Origin: Rubrobacter sp.
Lineage (GTDB): Bacteria; Actinomycetota; Rubrobacteria; Rubrobacterales; Rubrobacteraceae
NCBI GenBank assembly: GCA_019247245.1
Contig: JAFAPF010000390.1
Span: 1-12,616, forward strand
Reading direction: 5' to 3'
DNA length: 12,616 nt
Below are positions 1 to 6,476 of the stretch, one piece after another. A program made the position numbers and the translations under genes. Each line of letters begins with the position of its first letter. Within the stretch, counting starts at the first letter, position 1. Under the pieces are notes generated by a model. It searched no databases, had not been told where the DNA came from, and was given only the letters and a program-made list of their open reading frames with translations.

Positions 1-40
1 GCTCGTAGAGCGGTGTCCGCCGGAGTGCACCCGCCGCCAC
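1..40 (-). CDS. gcvT: Probable start of gcvT (aminomethyltransferase), cut by the window edge
   Basis: Only 13 codons are visible. Read from a GTG at 40-38 they give (V/M)AAGALRRTPLYE and then run off the window. The LRRTPLYE string matches the usual N-terminus of GcvT, the T-protein of the glycine cleavage system, which passes the aminomethyl carbon to tetrahydrofolate. The GTG lies 3 bases after the gcvPB stop, in the same frame, with a weak GGTGG ribosome site just before it. Position directly after gcvPA and gcvPB in a glycine-riboswitch operon strongly supports the call. The fragment is too short to judge integrity, and the exact start is a choice based on the ribosome site. Confidence 0.6.
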   Translation of the reverse strand, partial: MAAGALRRTPLYE

Positions 41-43
41 CGA

Positions 44-1459
44 CTACCACCGGGCTCTGAGCTGGCGGGCGGCCCGGGCCTCGTCGAGACGTCTGGTCGG
101 GGCGTTTACCGGCGCCTCATGCAGCTCCTCGGGTGTGCTCTCGACGAGCTGGAGCATCGCCCCGACGAAGTCGTCGAGGGTCTCCTTGGACTCCGTCTCG
201 GTCGGCTCTATGAGCATGACCTCCTTCACGACGAGTGGAAAGTAGACCGTCGGCGGATGAAAACCGTGGTCTATGAGCCCCTTGGCGACGTCCAGGGCCT
301 TTACGCCTTTAGGCGGCTGGACGACGCACTCGTGCTTGCATATACCCTCGTACGGGACACGGTATGTGCACTTGAGGCGCGTACGCACGTAGTTCGCGTT
401 CAGAACCGCCATGTTCGTCACATCCTTGAGTTCGGGGCCATGCATCTTCGTATAGTTCCACGCCTTCAAGATGACACCGAAGTTGCCGTGGAAGCAGGCC
501 AGGCGCCCGATGCTCTTCTCCGGGCGTACCAGATGGTAGTTATCGTCGTCCTTATCTACCACGGGATCGGGGCGGAAGGAAGCCAAGGCCTCGGAGCAGG
601 CGATGGCCCCGGAACCTGGGCCGCCGCCGCCGTGGGGGGTAGAGAAGGTCTTGTGGAGGTTAAAGTGCATAATGTCGATGCCGGCCTCGGCAGGGCGCAT
701 CCGGCCTATGATAGCGTTCACGTTCGCCCCATCCATGTACAAGAAGGCGCCGACCTCGTGCAGTATGTGGGCGATCTCCTCTATGTTCTTCTCGTATATG
801 CCAAGGGTGTTGGGGTTGGTGATCATAAGCGCAGCAGTCGTTTCGTCGGCGTTTTCGCGCAGCTCCTCGACGTCCATGCAACCATCTTCGTCGATGCCGA
901 TCTCCTGCACCCCGAACCCGGCCATCGCGGCCGTCGCCGGGTTGGTCCCGTGTGCTGTCGAGGGGATGAGGACGGTGGTGCGCCTGTGGTCCCCCGCGTC
1001 CTCGAAATACTTTGCAACCATGAGGATGCTGGTGAGCTCTCCCTGGGCGCCGGCCATCGGCTGCAAAGAGACAGCTGGGAAGCCGGAGATCTCCGAGAGG
1101 AAACCCTGCATCTCGTGCATGACCTGCAGGGCACCCTGTACTTGGGCCTCGGGCTGGAGAGGGTGAAGCCCTGAAAAGCTGGGGGTTGCGGCGGCGGCCT
1201 CGTTGGCACGCGGGTTGTGCTTCATCGTGCAGGAGCCCAGAGGGTAGAAGTTCGTGTCTATACCCCAGTTCTTACGAGAGAGGTTGGTGTAATGCCGGAT
1301 CACGGTTGGCTCGTCCACCTCCGCCAGGCGCGGCTGCTCTTTGCGGAGCGCGTTCTCGGGCAAGATCTTCCTCAGGTCCGCATTCTCCACATCGAACCGG
1401 GGTAGCGTATAGCCTCTGCGGCCCTCGCGGCCCTTGTCCCGTATAAGATTACCCAGCAT
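44..1459 (-). CDS. gcvPB: Glycine dehydrogenase (decarboxylating) subunit 2, P-protein C-terminal half
   Basis: This is the PLP-bearing half of the split P-protein of the glycine cleavage system. With GcvPA it decarboxylates glycine in the cytoplasm and loads the aminomethyl group onto lipoyl-GcvH. The 471-residue product carries the conserved DTNFYPLGSCTMKHNPR segment (residues 68-84), STAHGTNPATAAM (167-179) and the cofactor site NLHKTFSTPHGGGGPG, where Lys270 is the expected Schiff-base lysine. Length is near the family norm, and no frameshift or missing motif is seen. The ATG start is preceded on the coding strand by GGAGG with 9 bases of spacing, and it lies inside the end of gcvPA (11-bp overlap), so translation is probably coupled. 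It is transcribed with gcvPA behind the glycine riboswitch and is followed closely by gcvT. Confidence 0.97.
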   Translation of the reverse strand: MLGNLIRDKGREGRRGYTLPRFDVENADLRKILPENALRKEQPRLAEVDEPTVIRHYTNLSRKNWGIDTNFYPLGSCTMKHNPRANEAAAATPSFSGLHPLQPEAQVQGALQVMHEMQGFLSEISGFPAVSLQPMAGAQGELTSILMVAKYFEDAGDHRRTTVLIPSTAHGTNPATAAMAGFGVQEIGIDEDGCMDVEELRENADETTAALMITNPNTLGIYEKNIEEIAHILHEVGAFLYMDGANVNAIIGRMRPAEAGIDIMHFNLHKTFSTPHGGGGPGSGAIACSEALASFRPDPVVDKDDDNYHLVRPEKSIGRLACFHGNFGVILKAWNYTKMHGPELKDVTNMAVLNANYVRTRLKCTYRVPYEGICKHECVVQPPKGVKALDVAKGLIDHGFHPPTVYFPLVVKEVMLIEPTETESKETLDDFVGAMLQLVESTPEELHEAPVNAPTRRLDEARAARQLRARW

Positions 1460-2738
1460 TCACAACCACCTCCACGAAGGCATCGAGTTCTTCTTTTGTG
1501 CGCTTCTCGGTCACGGCGATGAGCATTACTCCATCGCCGAGATCCAAGCCGCCTACCATTCCGTTTTCCAAAAGGGCCTCGTTAGCCCGAGCGACATCCG
1601 GTAGTTCTATGGCGAACTCCCACAAGAAGGGTGCGCCGGGATAGCGCATCTGGAAACCGACCTCGCGCAACCTGTTGGCCAGGTAGTGGGCCTTCGAGAT
1701 CGAAAGCTCGGCGACCTCGCGCAAGCCCTGCGGACCCATGAGCGCGGTGTAGACGGTGGCGGCTAAAGCGGTGAGCGCCTGGTTGGTGCAGATGTTGGAG
1801 GTAGCCCTGGCGCGACGGATGTCCTGCTCCCGCGCCCTCATGGTAAGGACGTAGGCGAGCCTGCCGTCCATATCCACCGTCTCCCCACAGATGCGTCCAG
1901 GGAGCTGGCGGACGAACTCGGCCCGCGTCGCCATGTATCCGGCGTAGGGGCCGCCGAAGAGGAGCGGCATACCAAGCGGCTGGGCCTCTCCCACCGCCAC
2001 GTCCGCTCCGAGATACCCCGGCGCCTCGAGCACGGCCAATGAGATAGGATCGCACACCGCCACCGTGAGGGCGTCTGTTTTGCGCGCCGCCTCCGCTGCC
2101 GCTGCGATATCATCAACGACCCCGAGATAGTTTGGGTTCTGAACAACGATGCCGGAGACGTAATCCGGTACGGCCGAGAAATCGGTGACTCCCCCGTCGA
2201 AAGGCAAATCGACGGTCTCGACCCTATAGGTTTCAATCACCTCGCGGTAGCGGGGGTTTAGGCCGGTCGACACTGCCACCTTCGGGTCGCGCTTCGTCTG
2301 GCGGGCGGTCATCAGGGCGGCTTCGGCGACGGCGGAGGACCCGTCGTAGACGGAGGCGTTAGAGATCTCAAGGCCCGTCAGCTCGGAGATCACCGACTGG
2401 AACTCGAAGATCGCCTGCAGTACGCCCTGGCTGACCTCCGGCTGGTACGGGGTGTACGAAGTCAGAAACTCCCCTCGCGAGATGACGGCCTCGACCGACG
2501 TCGGTGTGATCCTATCGTACGCTCCCGCACCCAAGAATGTGGGCAACCCGGTGACGTTGCTGGCCGCGAGCCTGTTCACGTCGGCGAGTGCTTCGTACTC
2601 GGAGAGCACGGGCGGGAGGTCGAGCTCTCCCTCGAACTTTGGTGAGACGTCGGCGAAGAGCTCATCTAAGGTTTCGACCCCGATAGCCTGGAGCATCTCT
2701 TGAATATCGTCGTCGGTGTGCGGTGTAAATCGCGCCAC
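1449..2738 (-). CDS. gcvPA: Glycine dehydrogenase (decarboxylating) subunit 1, P-protein N-terminal half
   Basis: This 429-residue protein is the N-terminal half of a two-subunit P-protein. It pairs with GcvPB and has no PLP lysine of its own. It starts with the typical RFTPHTDDDIQEML segment and has NVTGLPTFLGAGAYDRITP, SRGEFLTSYTPYQPEVSQG and ISNASVYDGSSAVAEA, all hallmarks of GcvPA, plus the late TSNICTNQAL segment. The start is a GTG at 2738-2736. A GGGGG tract about 10 bases upstream is the only visible ribosome site, and it sits between the riboswitch and the start, where switch folding could hide it behind a nearby ACCC. It is the first gene of the gcv operon. The split form is common in Gram-positive and thermophilic lineages, whereas many proteobacteria and eukaryotes have one fused chain. 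Confidence 0.96.
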   Translation of the reverse strand: MARFTPHTDDDIQEMLQAIGVETLDELFADVSPKFEGELDLPPVLSEYEALADVNRLAASNVTGLPTFLGAGAYDRITPTSVEAVISRGEFLTSYTPYQPEVSQGVLQAIFEFQSVISELTGLEISNASVYDGSSAVAEAALMTARQTKRDPKVAVSTGLNPRYREVIETYRVETVDLPFDGGVTDFSAVPDYVSGIVVQNPNYLGVVDDIAAAAEAARKTDALTVAVCDPISLAVLEAPGYLGADVAVGEAQPLGMPLLFGGPYAGYMATRAEFVRQLPGRICGETVDMDGRLAYVLTMRAREQDIRRARATSNICTNQALTALAATVYTALMGPQGLREVAELSISKAHYLANRLREVGFQMRYPGAPFLWEFAIELPDVARANEALLENGMVGGLDLGDGVMLIAVTEKRTKEELDAFVEVVVNAG

Positions 2739-2775
2739 GCGGCTATACCCCCTTGTCGGGTGAGCGTTTATAGGT

Positions 2776-2944
2776 TTCGCCCTGTCCCAAACCTGAGAGT
2801 GTTACCCCATCGGCGCCGACCCGTACGGATCGAACTCTCCAGGACGCCCTCCAGCCTACGGTCCTTTTGCCTGAGAGATTCGGCCCATCAGCCACGAACC
2901 TTTCACCTTCGGCGGCCGCCGGCTCCACTGGCGACTCTCTCCCG
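2776..2944 (-). ncRNA. Tandem glycine riboswitch (gcvT element)
   Basis: The coding-strand leader of gcvPA folds as two consecutive glycine aptamers. Aptamer 1 (about 2943-2862) opens with GGGAGAGAG, has the core CCGCCGAAGGUGAAAGG and closes with UCUCUCAGG. Aptamer 2 (about 2848-2776) opens with CUGGAGAGU, has GGCGCCGAUGGGGUAACA and closes with ACUCUCAGG. The paired GGAGAG/CUCUC P1 ends, the CCGAAGG/CCGAUGG cores and the short linker are diagnostic of the family. Known members turn on glycine cleavage genes when glycine is high. No clear terminator with a U-run lies between aptamer 2 and the GTG, so control may be at translation: an ACCC segment at about 2760 could pair with the GGGGG ribosome site. 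That mechanism is inferred. A 74-codon open frame over this RNA is a by-product. Confidence 0.95.
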
Positions 2945-2967
2945 CGGCCCTCGTCGGGCAAGCGCAA

Positions 2968-2976
2968 AGGTTAGCA
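2968..2976 (-). promoter_or_regulatory. Possible extended -10 of the gcv operon
   Basis: The coding strand reads TGCTAACCT here, an extended -10 type (TGn plus TAACCT), about 25 bases before the first conserved bases of the glycine riboswitch. That is the right place for the operon's start site. No convincing -35 is found at 16-18 bases upstream, so the call is weak. Confidence 0.3.
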
Positions 2977-3048
2977 CAGGTTGGCGCCAATATCCGGTTT
3001 TACCGACGCGAGGATCGCTTACTCTCAGCGTGCAGGAGGATCGCATAG

Positions 3049-3078
3049 ACTACCACCCGATCTCGATCGAGTGGTAGT
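3049..3078 (-). terminator. Long inverted repeat directly after the MOSC gene, probable terminator
   Basis: A 30-bp inverted repeat, centred between 3063 and 3064, begins 2 bases after the stop of the MOSC gene. The outer 8 bp (ACTACCAC/GTGGTAGT) pair perfectly, then one mismatch, then CGATC/GATCG. On the coding strand it is not followed by a U-run (next bases CTATGCG), so it is not a textbook intrinsic terminator. It could instead be an operator or protein site, or a processing hairpin. Position between two genes of the same direction favours termination. Confidence 0.5.
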
Positions 3079-3079
3079 A

Positions 3080-3553
3080 TCACAATATGACTATCTCGTC
3101 CCGCACGCTGATCCGTCCGCCCTCGACAACCCTGGCGCAGATACCGCCACGCCTTCTTAGCGCTCGCGTCATGCCCGGCTCGGTGAGGTCTCGTATGTGC
3201 CGGCAGGGCGGGCGAGGCCGATCATACTCAAGGACTGCCTCCCCAATCCGGAAGCGTTTTCCACGGAACAATCTGCCCCGCAGGTCCCTCAGCTTTATTC
3301 CACGAGTTACTATGTTGCGTCGGTGCTCACCGTTCTTGACGTTGATACCCGTCTCCTGCTCTATCTCATCGAGGTCCTCGCCTTCTATAAGCGTTACCTC
3401 GCAGACGTCGCCGTAGGACGTCCAGTAGCCGGTACGCTCTTTGTAACGATCACCCTGGAGTCCGCCTTTCTCTATAGCGCGCACTTCCTCGACACGAGCC
3501 ATCGCCACGCTGCCCTTCGCAGCTATGTAGATCCCCTCAACCACGGCCTTCAT
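3080..3553 (-). CDS. MOSC domain-containing protein
   Basis: The protein is a stand-alone MOSC domain of 157 residues. MOSC domains are beta-rich folds found in molybdenum cofactor sulfurases and in YiiM/YuaD-like proteins, where a conserved cysteine handles sulfur or the cofactor. Visible family features are the N-terminal VEGIYIA, the KGGLQGDRY segment, NIVTRGIKL, the FRIGEAVLE strand and the conserved cysteine in RPRPPCRHI. The ATG at 3553-3551 is chosen because GAGGAG lies 6 bases upstream. An open extension of 45 codons further upstream has no MOSC character and no ribosome site. No molybdenum gene is nearby, so the substrate is unknown. It is probably a monocistronic gene ending at the inverted repeat. 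Confidence 0.85.
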   Translation of the reverse strand: MKAVVEGIYIAAKGSVAMARVEEVRAIEKGGLQGDRYKERTGYWTSYGDVCEVTLIEGEDLDEIEQETGINVKNGEHRRNIVTRGIKLRDLRGRLFRGKRFRIGEAVLEYDRPRPPCRHIRDLTEPGMTRALRRRGGICARVVEGGRISVRDEIVIL

Positions 3554-3903
3554 CTCACACTCCTCTTTTAGATCCGTGGACGAAGTATACCGTTGCGGGT
3601 CGCCGAGCAGGACTCCGAACGTATACAGCGACCCCTCTGGCAAGTGCGCCCTTAGAACTTGTAGACTGCGTGAAACGTTCGGGAGCAAGGAGACAGCATG
3701 TCCCAGAGATACGCTGGGAAGACTTCGAGAAAAGATGGACGTCAGAGTCGGCTCGGTAAGCGAGGCCGAGCAGTTCCCGGACGCCCGTGCGCCTTCAATA
3801 ATAGCTAGCTGTAGATTTTGGATCGGAGATCGGGGTCAAGAAGAGCAGCGCACAACTCACGGAGCGGTACTCGCTGGAGATGCTCCTCTGGCAGCAGGAT
3901 GTA
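3554..3903. other. 350-bp stretch without a recognisable gene
   Basis: Neither strand shows a frame with family character or a good ribosome site here. An open plus-strand frame (3576-4205) has unlike-protein composition and runs into the antisense of the next gene. Two hairpins are visible: TCCCAG/CTGGGA at 3701-3719 (6-bp perfect stem, 7-base loop) and a bulged CGGCTCG/CGAGGCCG at about 3748-3769. Neither has a following T-run on either strand. They may help end the DUF457 transcript coming from the right, but that is a guess. Confidence 0.5.
3584..3589 (-). promoter_or_regulatory. Possible -10 of the MOSC gene
   Basis: The coding strand reads TATACT, five of six matches to the bacterial -10. 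It would place the transcript start near 3577 and leave a leader of about 24 bases containing the GAGGAG ribosome site. No good -35 is visible at the right distance. Confidence 0.35.
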
Positions 3904-4458
3904 CTAGGTTACTTCTTCTGCTTCGGGGATGTTTCGGTAACTTTGCTGCAAAAACATCAGAACTAGTGCCAGGATCGCTCCATGCTCGGCGAGGAGGCAT
4001 GGAAGCGCATAGGAGCTGCGGTCCCAGTAAGAGATGGGGCTTTTCCACCGCCACCTTGAGAGGGGCCAGAAAAGCGGACGCGCATCCTCGGCGTGTGTTG
4101 GCAAGTCCAGGAGATTGTGTCCAGCCCAGCCCAGCAGGAAGGCGAGTAGAGCCCTGCGTGGATCTTTATTCTTCAACCCAAGCGCTTTGTACAACGCGAG
4201 TATAGAGCCCACGGGTGCCAGAGAGTGGAGCGTGAGATCCAACTTACCCGAAGGTTCCTTGAAGTACTCCATGGCCTCAAGGAAATCTTCCTTGGGTATC
4301 GAGCCCTGGTGGCGCCACAACAGATAGGCCGCCTTTGCTATGACAGGCAGGTCCGGGAGCGCCGAACCTATAGTACCCCACGTGGCAGCATGTAATTCTT
4401 CCCGGTTGATATAGCGGGCCGTAGCCCACGTAAAGACCGCGTGCGAATACGTGTGCAT
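3904..4458 (-). CDS. DUF457/YdjM-like membrane protein, putative metal-dependent hydrolase
   Basis: A 184-residue protein resembling the DUF457 (YdjM-like) family, inner-membrane proteins proposed to be metal-dependent hydrolases. Family-type histidines and acids are in order: His2 and His6 in MHTYSHA, Asp36 in LPDLP, His78 in LTLHSLAP, and His114/Asp118/His122 in GHNLLDLPTH. These are followed by the RPLFWPLSRWRW segment that typically precedes the last part. Hydrophobic segments occur at about 82-95, 102-117 and 150-170. Biological substrate is unknown. The ATG at 4458-4456 gives the typical MHTYSHA start, but AAAGG lies only 1 base before it, too close for a normal ribosome site. The gene is divergent from the phospholipid operon and separate from the MOSC gene. 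Confidence 0.7.
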   Translation of the reverse strand: MHTYSHAVFTWATARYINREELHAATWGTIGSALPDLPVIAKAAYLLWRHQGSIPKEDFLEAMEYFKEPSGKLDLTLHSLAPVGSILALYKALGLKNKDPRRALLAFLLGWAGHNLLDLPTHAEDARPLFWPLSRWRWKSPISYWDRSSYALPCLLAEHGAILALVLMFLQQSYRNIPEAEEVT

Positions 4459-4669
4459 GCCTTTATATTAGCCTGATATGCCTCTTATATGCTAATTCAA
4501 CATCAACTATAGGGTTAAGTTGCTCCGCTGCGCATAACCTGCTATAGAGGGACCCTTAAGCAGTGGGACTTTGTTTGGCTACGCAAGGTGGTGGACTTAG
4601 CGATGGGTTTACGAGGGGCAAATTGCATCACCAGGTTAGTTTTCTGCTTTTATATACGGAAGATTTAGC
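4459..4669. other. AT-rich divergent promoter region
   Basis: This 211-bp intergenic stretch separates the divergent DUF457-like gene and the phospholipid operon. It is visibly richer in A and T than the flanking genes, especially 4460-4515 and 4636-4670, as expected for promoters facing both ways. A TTTTATATA stretch at about 4648-4656 is a plausible -10 area for the operon, with GGAAGA at 4658-4663 as its ribosome site. No open frame or structured RNA is recognised. Confidence 0.5.
4465..4470 (-). promoter_or_regulatory. Possible -10 of the DUF457 gene, leaderless transcript
   Basis: TAATAT on the coding strand ends 6 bases before the ATG of the DUF457-like gene. If used as a -10, transcription would begin at or next to the start codon, giving a leaderless mRNA. 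That would explain the lack of a properly spaced ribosome site. Leaderless genes are common in actinobacteria. No clear -35 is seen. Confidence 0.3.
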
Positions 4670-5266
4670 ATGAAAAGAGACATACAGGAAAGGATTCAGG
4701 AAAGGATTCGCTTTTTCCGTTCCTTCCTGGCCCATCCACGGCAGGTTGGGGCGGTCTTGCCAACATCCCGGTGGGCCGTACGGAACATGCTTGACATGGC
4801 AAACTTCGCCGAAGCCCAATGTGTGGCGGAACTCGGCGCCGGCACGGGTGTATACAGCGGGGAGATACTAGACAGGCTGCCTCCCGACGGTAACTTCCTA
4901 GCGTTCGAGATAGACCCGAACCTAGTCGCTACGCTCCGTGAGAGGTTCGATGATCCGCGGATCCGGATAATCAACGACTCAGCGGAAAACGTTCAGGACT
5001 ACCTGAACGGTGCTAAGGTCGATATCATCGTCTCGGGTCTCCCCTTTACGTCTCTACCCGAGAACGTCAAGCAGAACATCTTCAAGCAGGCCATACGGGT
5101 ACTAGCGCCCGAAGGCGTTATGCTTGTGCTGCAGTACTCGCCCCTGGTGCAGGGAGATCTTACGCGCATGTTCGCGTCAGTTCGGCGGCGCATCGCGTTC
5201 TTGAATGTCCCTCCGGCATTCCTCTTCGCCTGCCGTACAGCCCTCGGGGAGATCCCGCGTCGATGA
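4670..5266 (+). CDS. PmtA-like phospholipid N-methyltransferase (class I SAM methyltransferase)
   Basis: The 198-residue product looks like rhizobial-type PmtA, which methylates phosphatidylethanolamine using S-adenosylmethionine toward phosphatidylcholine at the membrane face. Evidence is the N-terminal FFRSFLAHPRQVGAVLPTSRW (residues 15-35, typical of this group), SAM motif I ELGAGTG (54-60), an acidic motif II FEID (79-82), NDSAENV (102-108) and the catalytic-loop VSGLPF (121-126). It heads an operon with Psd and PssA, which supply its presumed substrate. That context strongly favours a lipid substrate over rRNA dimethylation (the KsgA family has a similar core). It cannot be told whether it adds one, two or three methyl groups. 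The ATG has GGAAGA 6-7 bases upstream. A 12-bp tandem repeat duplicates IQER near the start. The stop overlaps the next start (ATGA). Confidence 0.8.
   Translation: MKRDIQERIQERIRFFRSFLAHPRQVGAVLPTSRWAVRNMLDMANFAEAQCVAELGAGTGVYSGEILDRLPPDGNFLAFEIDPNLVATLRERFDDPRIRIINDSAENVQDYLNGAKVDIIVSGLPFTSLPENVKQNIFKQAIRVLAPEGVMLVLQYSPLVQGDLTRMFASVRRRIAFLNVPPAFLFACRTALGEIPRR
4685..4708 (+). repeat. 12-bp tandem duplication inside the methyltransferase gene
   Basis: CAGGAAAGGATT occurs twice in perfect tandem and encodes IQER-IQER (residues 6-13). It is in frame and lies in the N-terminal amphipathic helix, so the protein remains intact. It looks like a recent slippage duplication. Confidence 0.9.
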
Positions 5267-5916
5267 TAAGCCGACGAAGCTGGCTCATAGCCCGGCGCTA
5301 CGTGTTGGTGCCACTCTCCTTAGGCATCGTGCTGCTTTCGAGGGGGCGACGCAGTGGCCTTCTCGCACTCGGGGCGGCGGGTGCGATCCTCATGTTCTTC
5401 AGAGACCCGGAACGACCGTTAGACCCAGACCCGGACGTCGTCTACGCCGCGGCTGACGGCTTCGTGACCGACGTTGAGGAGGCGCACGAGCCCTGGATCC
5501 CCGGCGGTGATGCCCTCAGAATCAGCACGTTCCTCTCGATCCACAACGTTCACGTGAACCGTAGCCCGGTCGAGGGGAGCGTCACCAAGATGGAAGAGAT
5601 CGCAGGCAAGTTCGTTCCAGCGTTCCTGGGCAGCTCCAAAGACCAGAACCACCAGAACCGAATCGCCATAGATGGGCCGAAAGGACGTGCGGTCGTCGTA
5701 CAGATAGCGGGTATGGTCGCCCGTAAGATCTCACGATGGATCGAGACCGGGGAACGCATCGCAGCGGGGCAGAGGATCGGGCTCATCCACTTCGGCTCCC
5801 GTACGGATGTGCTCCTCCCCGTTGGTAGCGCTGATCCGCTCGTGCGTCCCGGAGACCGGGTACGGGCCGGCGCTACGCCTTTAGCTCGCTATCGTAAGGA
5901 AGAAGGCATCATATGA
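5263..5916 (+). CDS. psd: Phosphatidylserine decarboxylase, short (archaeal-type) form
   Basis: Decarboxylates phosphatidylserine to phosphatidylethanolamine. The 217-residue proenzyme belongs to the short class of PSD. An N-terminal hydrophobic segment (about 12-28 and 32-46) anchors it, followed by FFRDPER. The catalytic AADG (Asp65) and SIHNVHVNR (His94, His97) match the Asp/His of the self-cleavage triad. The FGSR motif at 177-180 is the cleavage site: cutting between Gly178 and Ser179 should turn Ser179 into the pyruvoyl cofactor, leaving a large beta chain and an alpha chain of about 39 residues. FGSR rather than LGST is normal for the short class. Start and stop overlap the neighbours (ATGA at both ends), so all three lipid genes are probably translationally coupled. 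Confidence 0.95.
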   Translation: MISRRSWLIARRYVLVPLSLGIVLLSRGRRSGLLALGAAGAILMFFRDPERPLDPDPDVVYAAADGFVTDVEEAHEPWIPGGDALRISTFLSIHNVHVNRSPVEGSVTKMEEIAGKFVPAFLGSSKDQNHQNRIAIDGPKGRAVVVQIAGMVARKISRWIETGERIAAGQRIGLIHFGSRTDVLLPVGSADPLVRPGDRVRAGATPLARYRKEEGII

Positions 5917-6476
5917 GAGAGTACATAACCCTACCCAACCTAGTGACCAGCGGCAGCCTGACGGCAGGGTTTCTGTCCATGCTTCTGATCTTCGATAACG
6001 ATATCCTCGCGGCAGCAGGCTTGATCGCTCTCGCAGCGATTTTCGACGTTATCGACGGACCGATTGCCCGCCGCAAAGGTACCGATGATGCGTTTGGCAC
6101 CAACCTTGACTCCCTGGCCGACTTGATTTCGTTCGGTGCCGCTCCCGCATTTGCGCTCTACGTGGGCTCGCTGCATAATCTGCCGGTCGTCGGCCTGGCA
6201 GCCTGCCTTGGCTTCTTCCTGTGCGGGGCCTGGCGTCTGGCCAGGTTCTCGCTGTGTAAGAATCCCCTTTACTTCGTCGGCTGTCCCATACCGTTTGCGG
6301 GCGTACTAGTCGCGATACTAGCCGGACTGAGACCGTACCCGTTCCTCGCCCTGCCGGTGATCTTCGCACTGAGCGCCCTGATGGTTGGCACGCTCCCCTT
6401 CCCGACGCTCTCGGGTTGGCGTAACTTCAAAGAGCTGTGCCATAGTGTAGTACAGGATCGCCAACGCGCTAATTAA
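5913..6476 (+). CDS. pssA: CDP-diacylglycerol-serine O-phosphatidyltransferase (phosphatidylserine synthase)
   Basis: A 187-residue integral membrane enzyme that joins CDP-diacylglycerol and serine to make phosphatidylserine, the substrate of the preceding decarboxylase. It carries the complete CDP-alcohol phosphatidyltransferase signature DGPIAR, then G, D and D at the required spacing (residues 48-70), so all metal-binding aspartates are present. The N-terminal LPNLVTSGSLTAGF and the later FLCGAWRLARFS are typical of the serine-specific group, which separates it from the glycerol- and inositol-phosphate synthases. About five to six hydrophobic segments fit the family. It is the last gene of the lipid operon. 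Its TAA overlaps the leuS stop on the other strand, and no terminator lies between the two. Confidence 0.95.
   Translation: MREYITLPNLVTSGSLTAGFLSMLLIFDNDILAAAGLIALAAIFDVIDGPIARRKGTDDAFGTNLDSLADLISFGAAPAFALYVGSLHNLPVVGLAACLGFFLCGAWRLARFSLCKNPLYFVGCPIPFAGVLVAILAGLRPYPFLALPVIFALSALMVGTLPFPTLSGWRNFKELCHSVVQDRQRAN

Noticed and set aside
119..1174. Open plus-strand frame of 351 codons
   Set aside because: It lies fully antisense to gcvPB. Its composition is that of a mirrored GC-rich gene, with no family character.
2743..2967. Minus-strand frame of 74 codons upstream of gcvPA
   Set aside because: It covers the tandem glycine riboswitch, whose conserved bases explain the sequence better than a protein.
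3554..3688. N-terminal extension of the MOSC protein
   Set aside because: The extra 45 codons lack MOSC character. The internal ATG at 3553 has a strong GAGGAG site, and a TATACT -10 lies inside the extension.
3576..4205. Plus-strand frame of 209 codons
   Set aside because: Half is antisense to the DUF457-like gene, and the rest has no ribosome site, no motif and unlikely composition.
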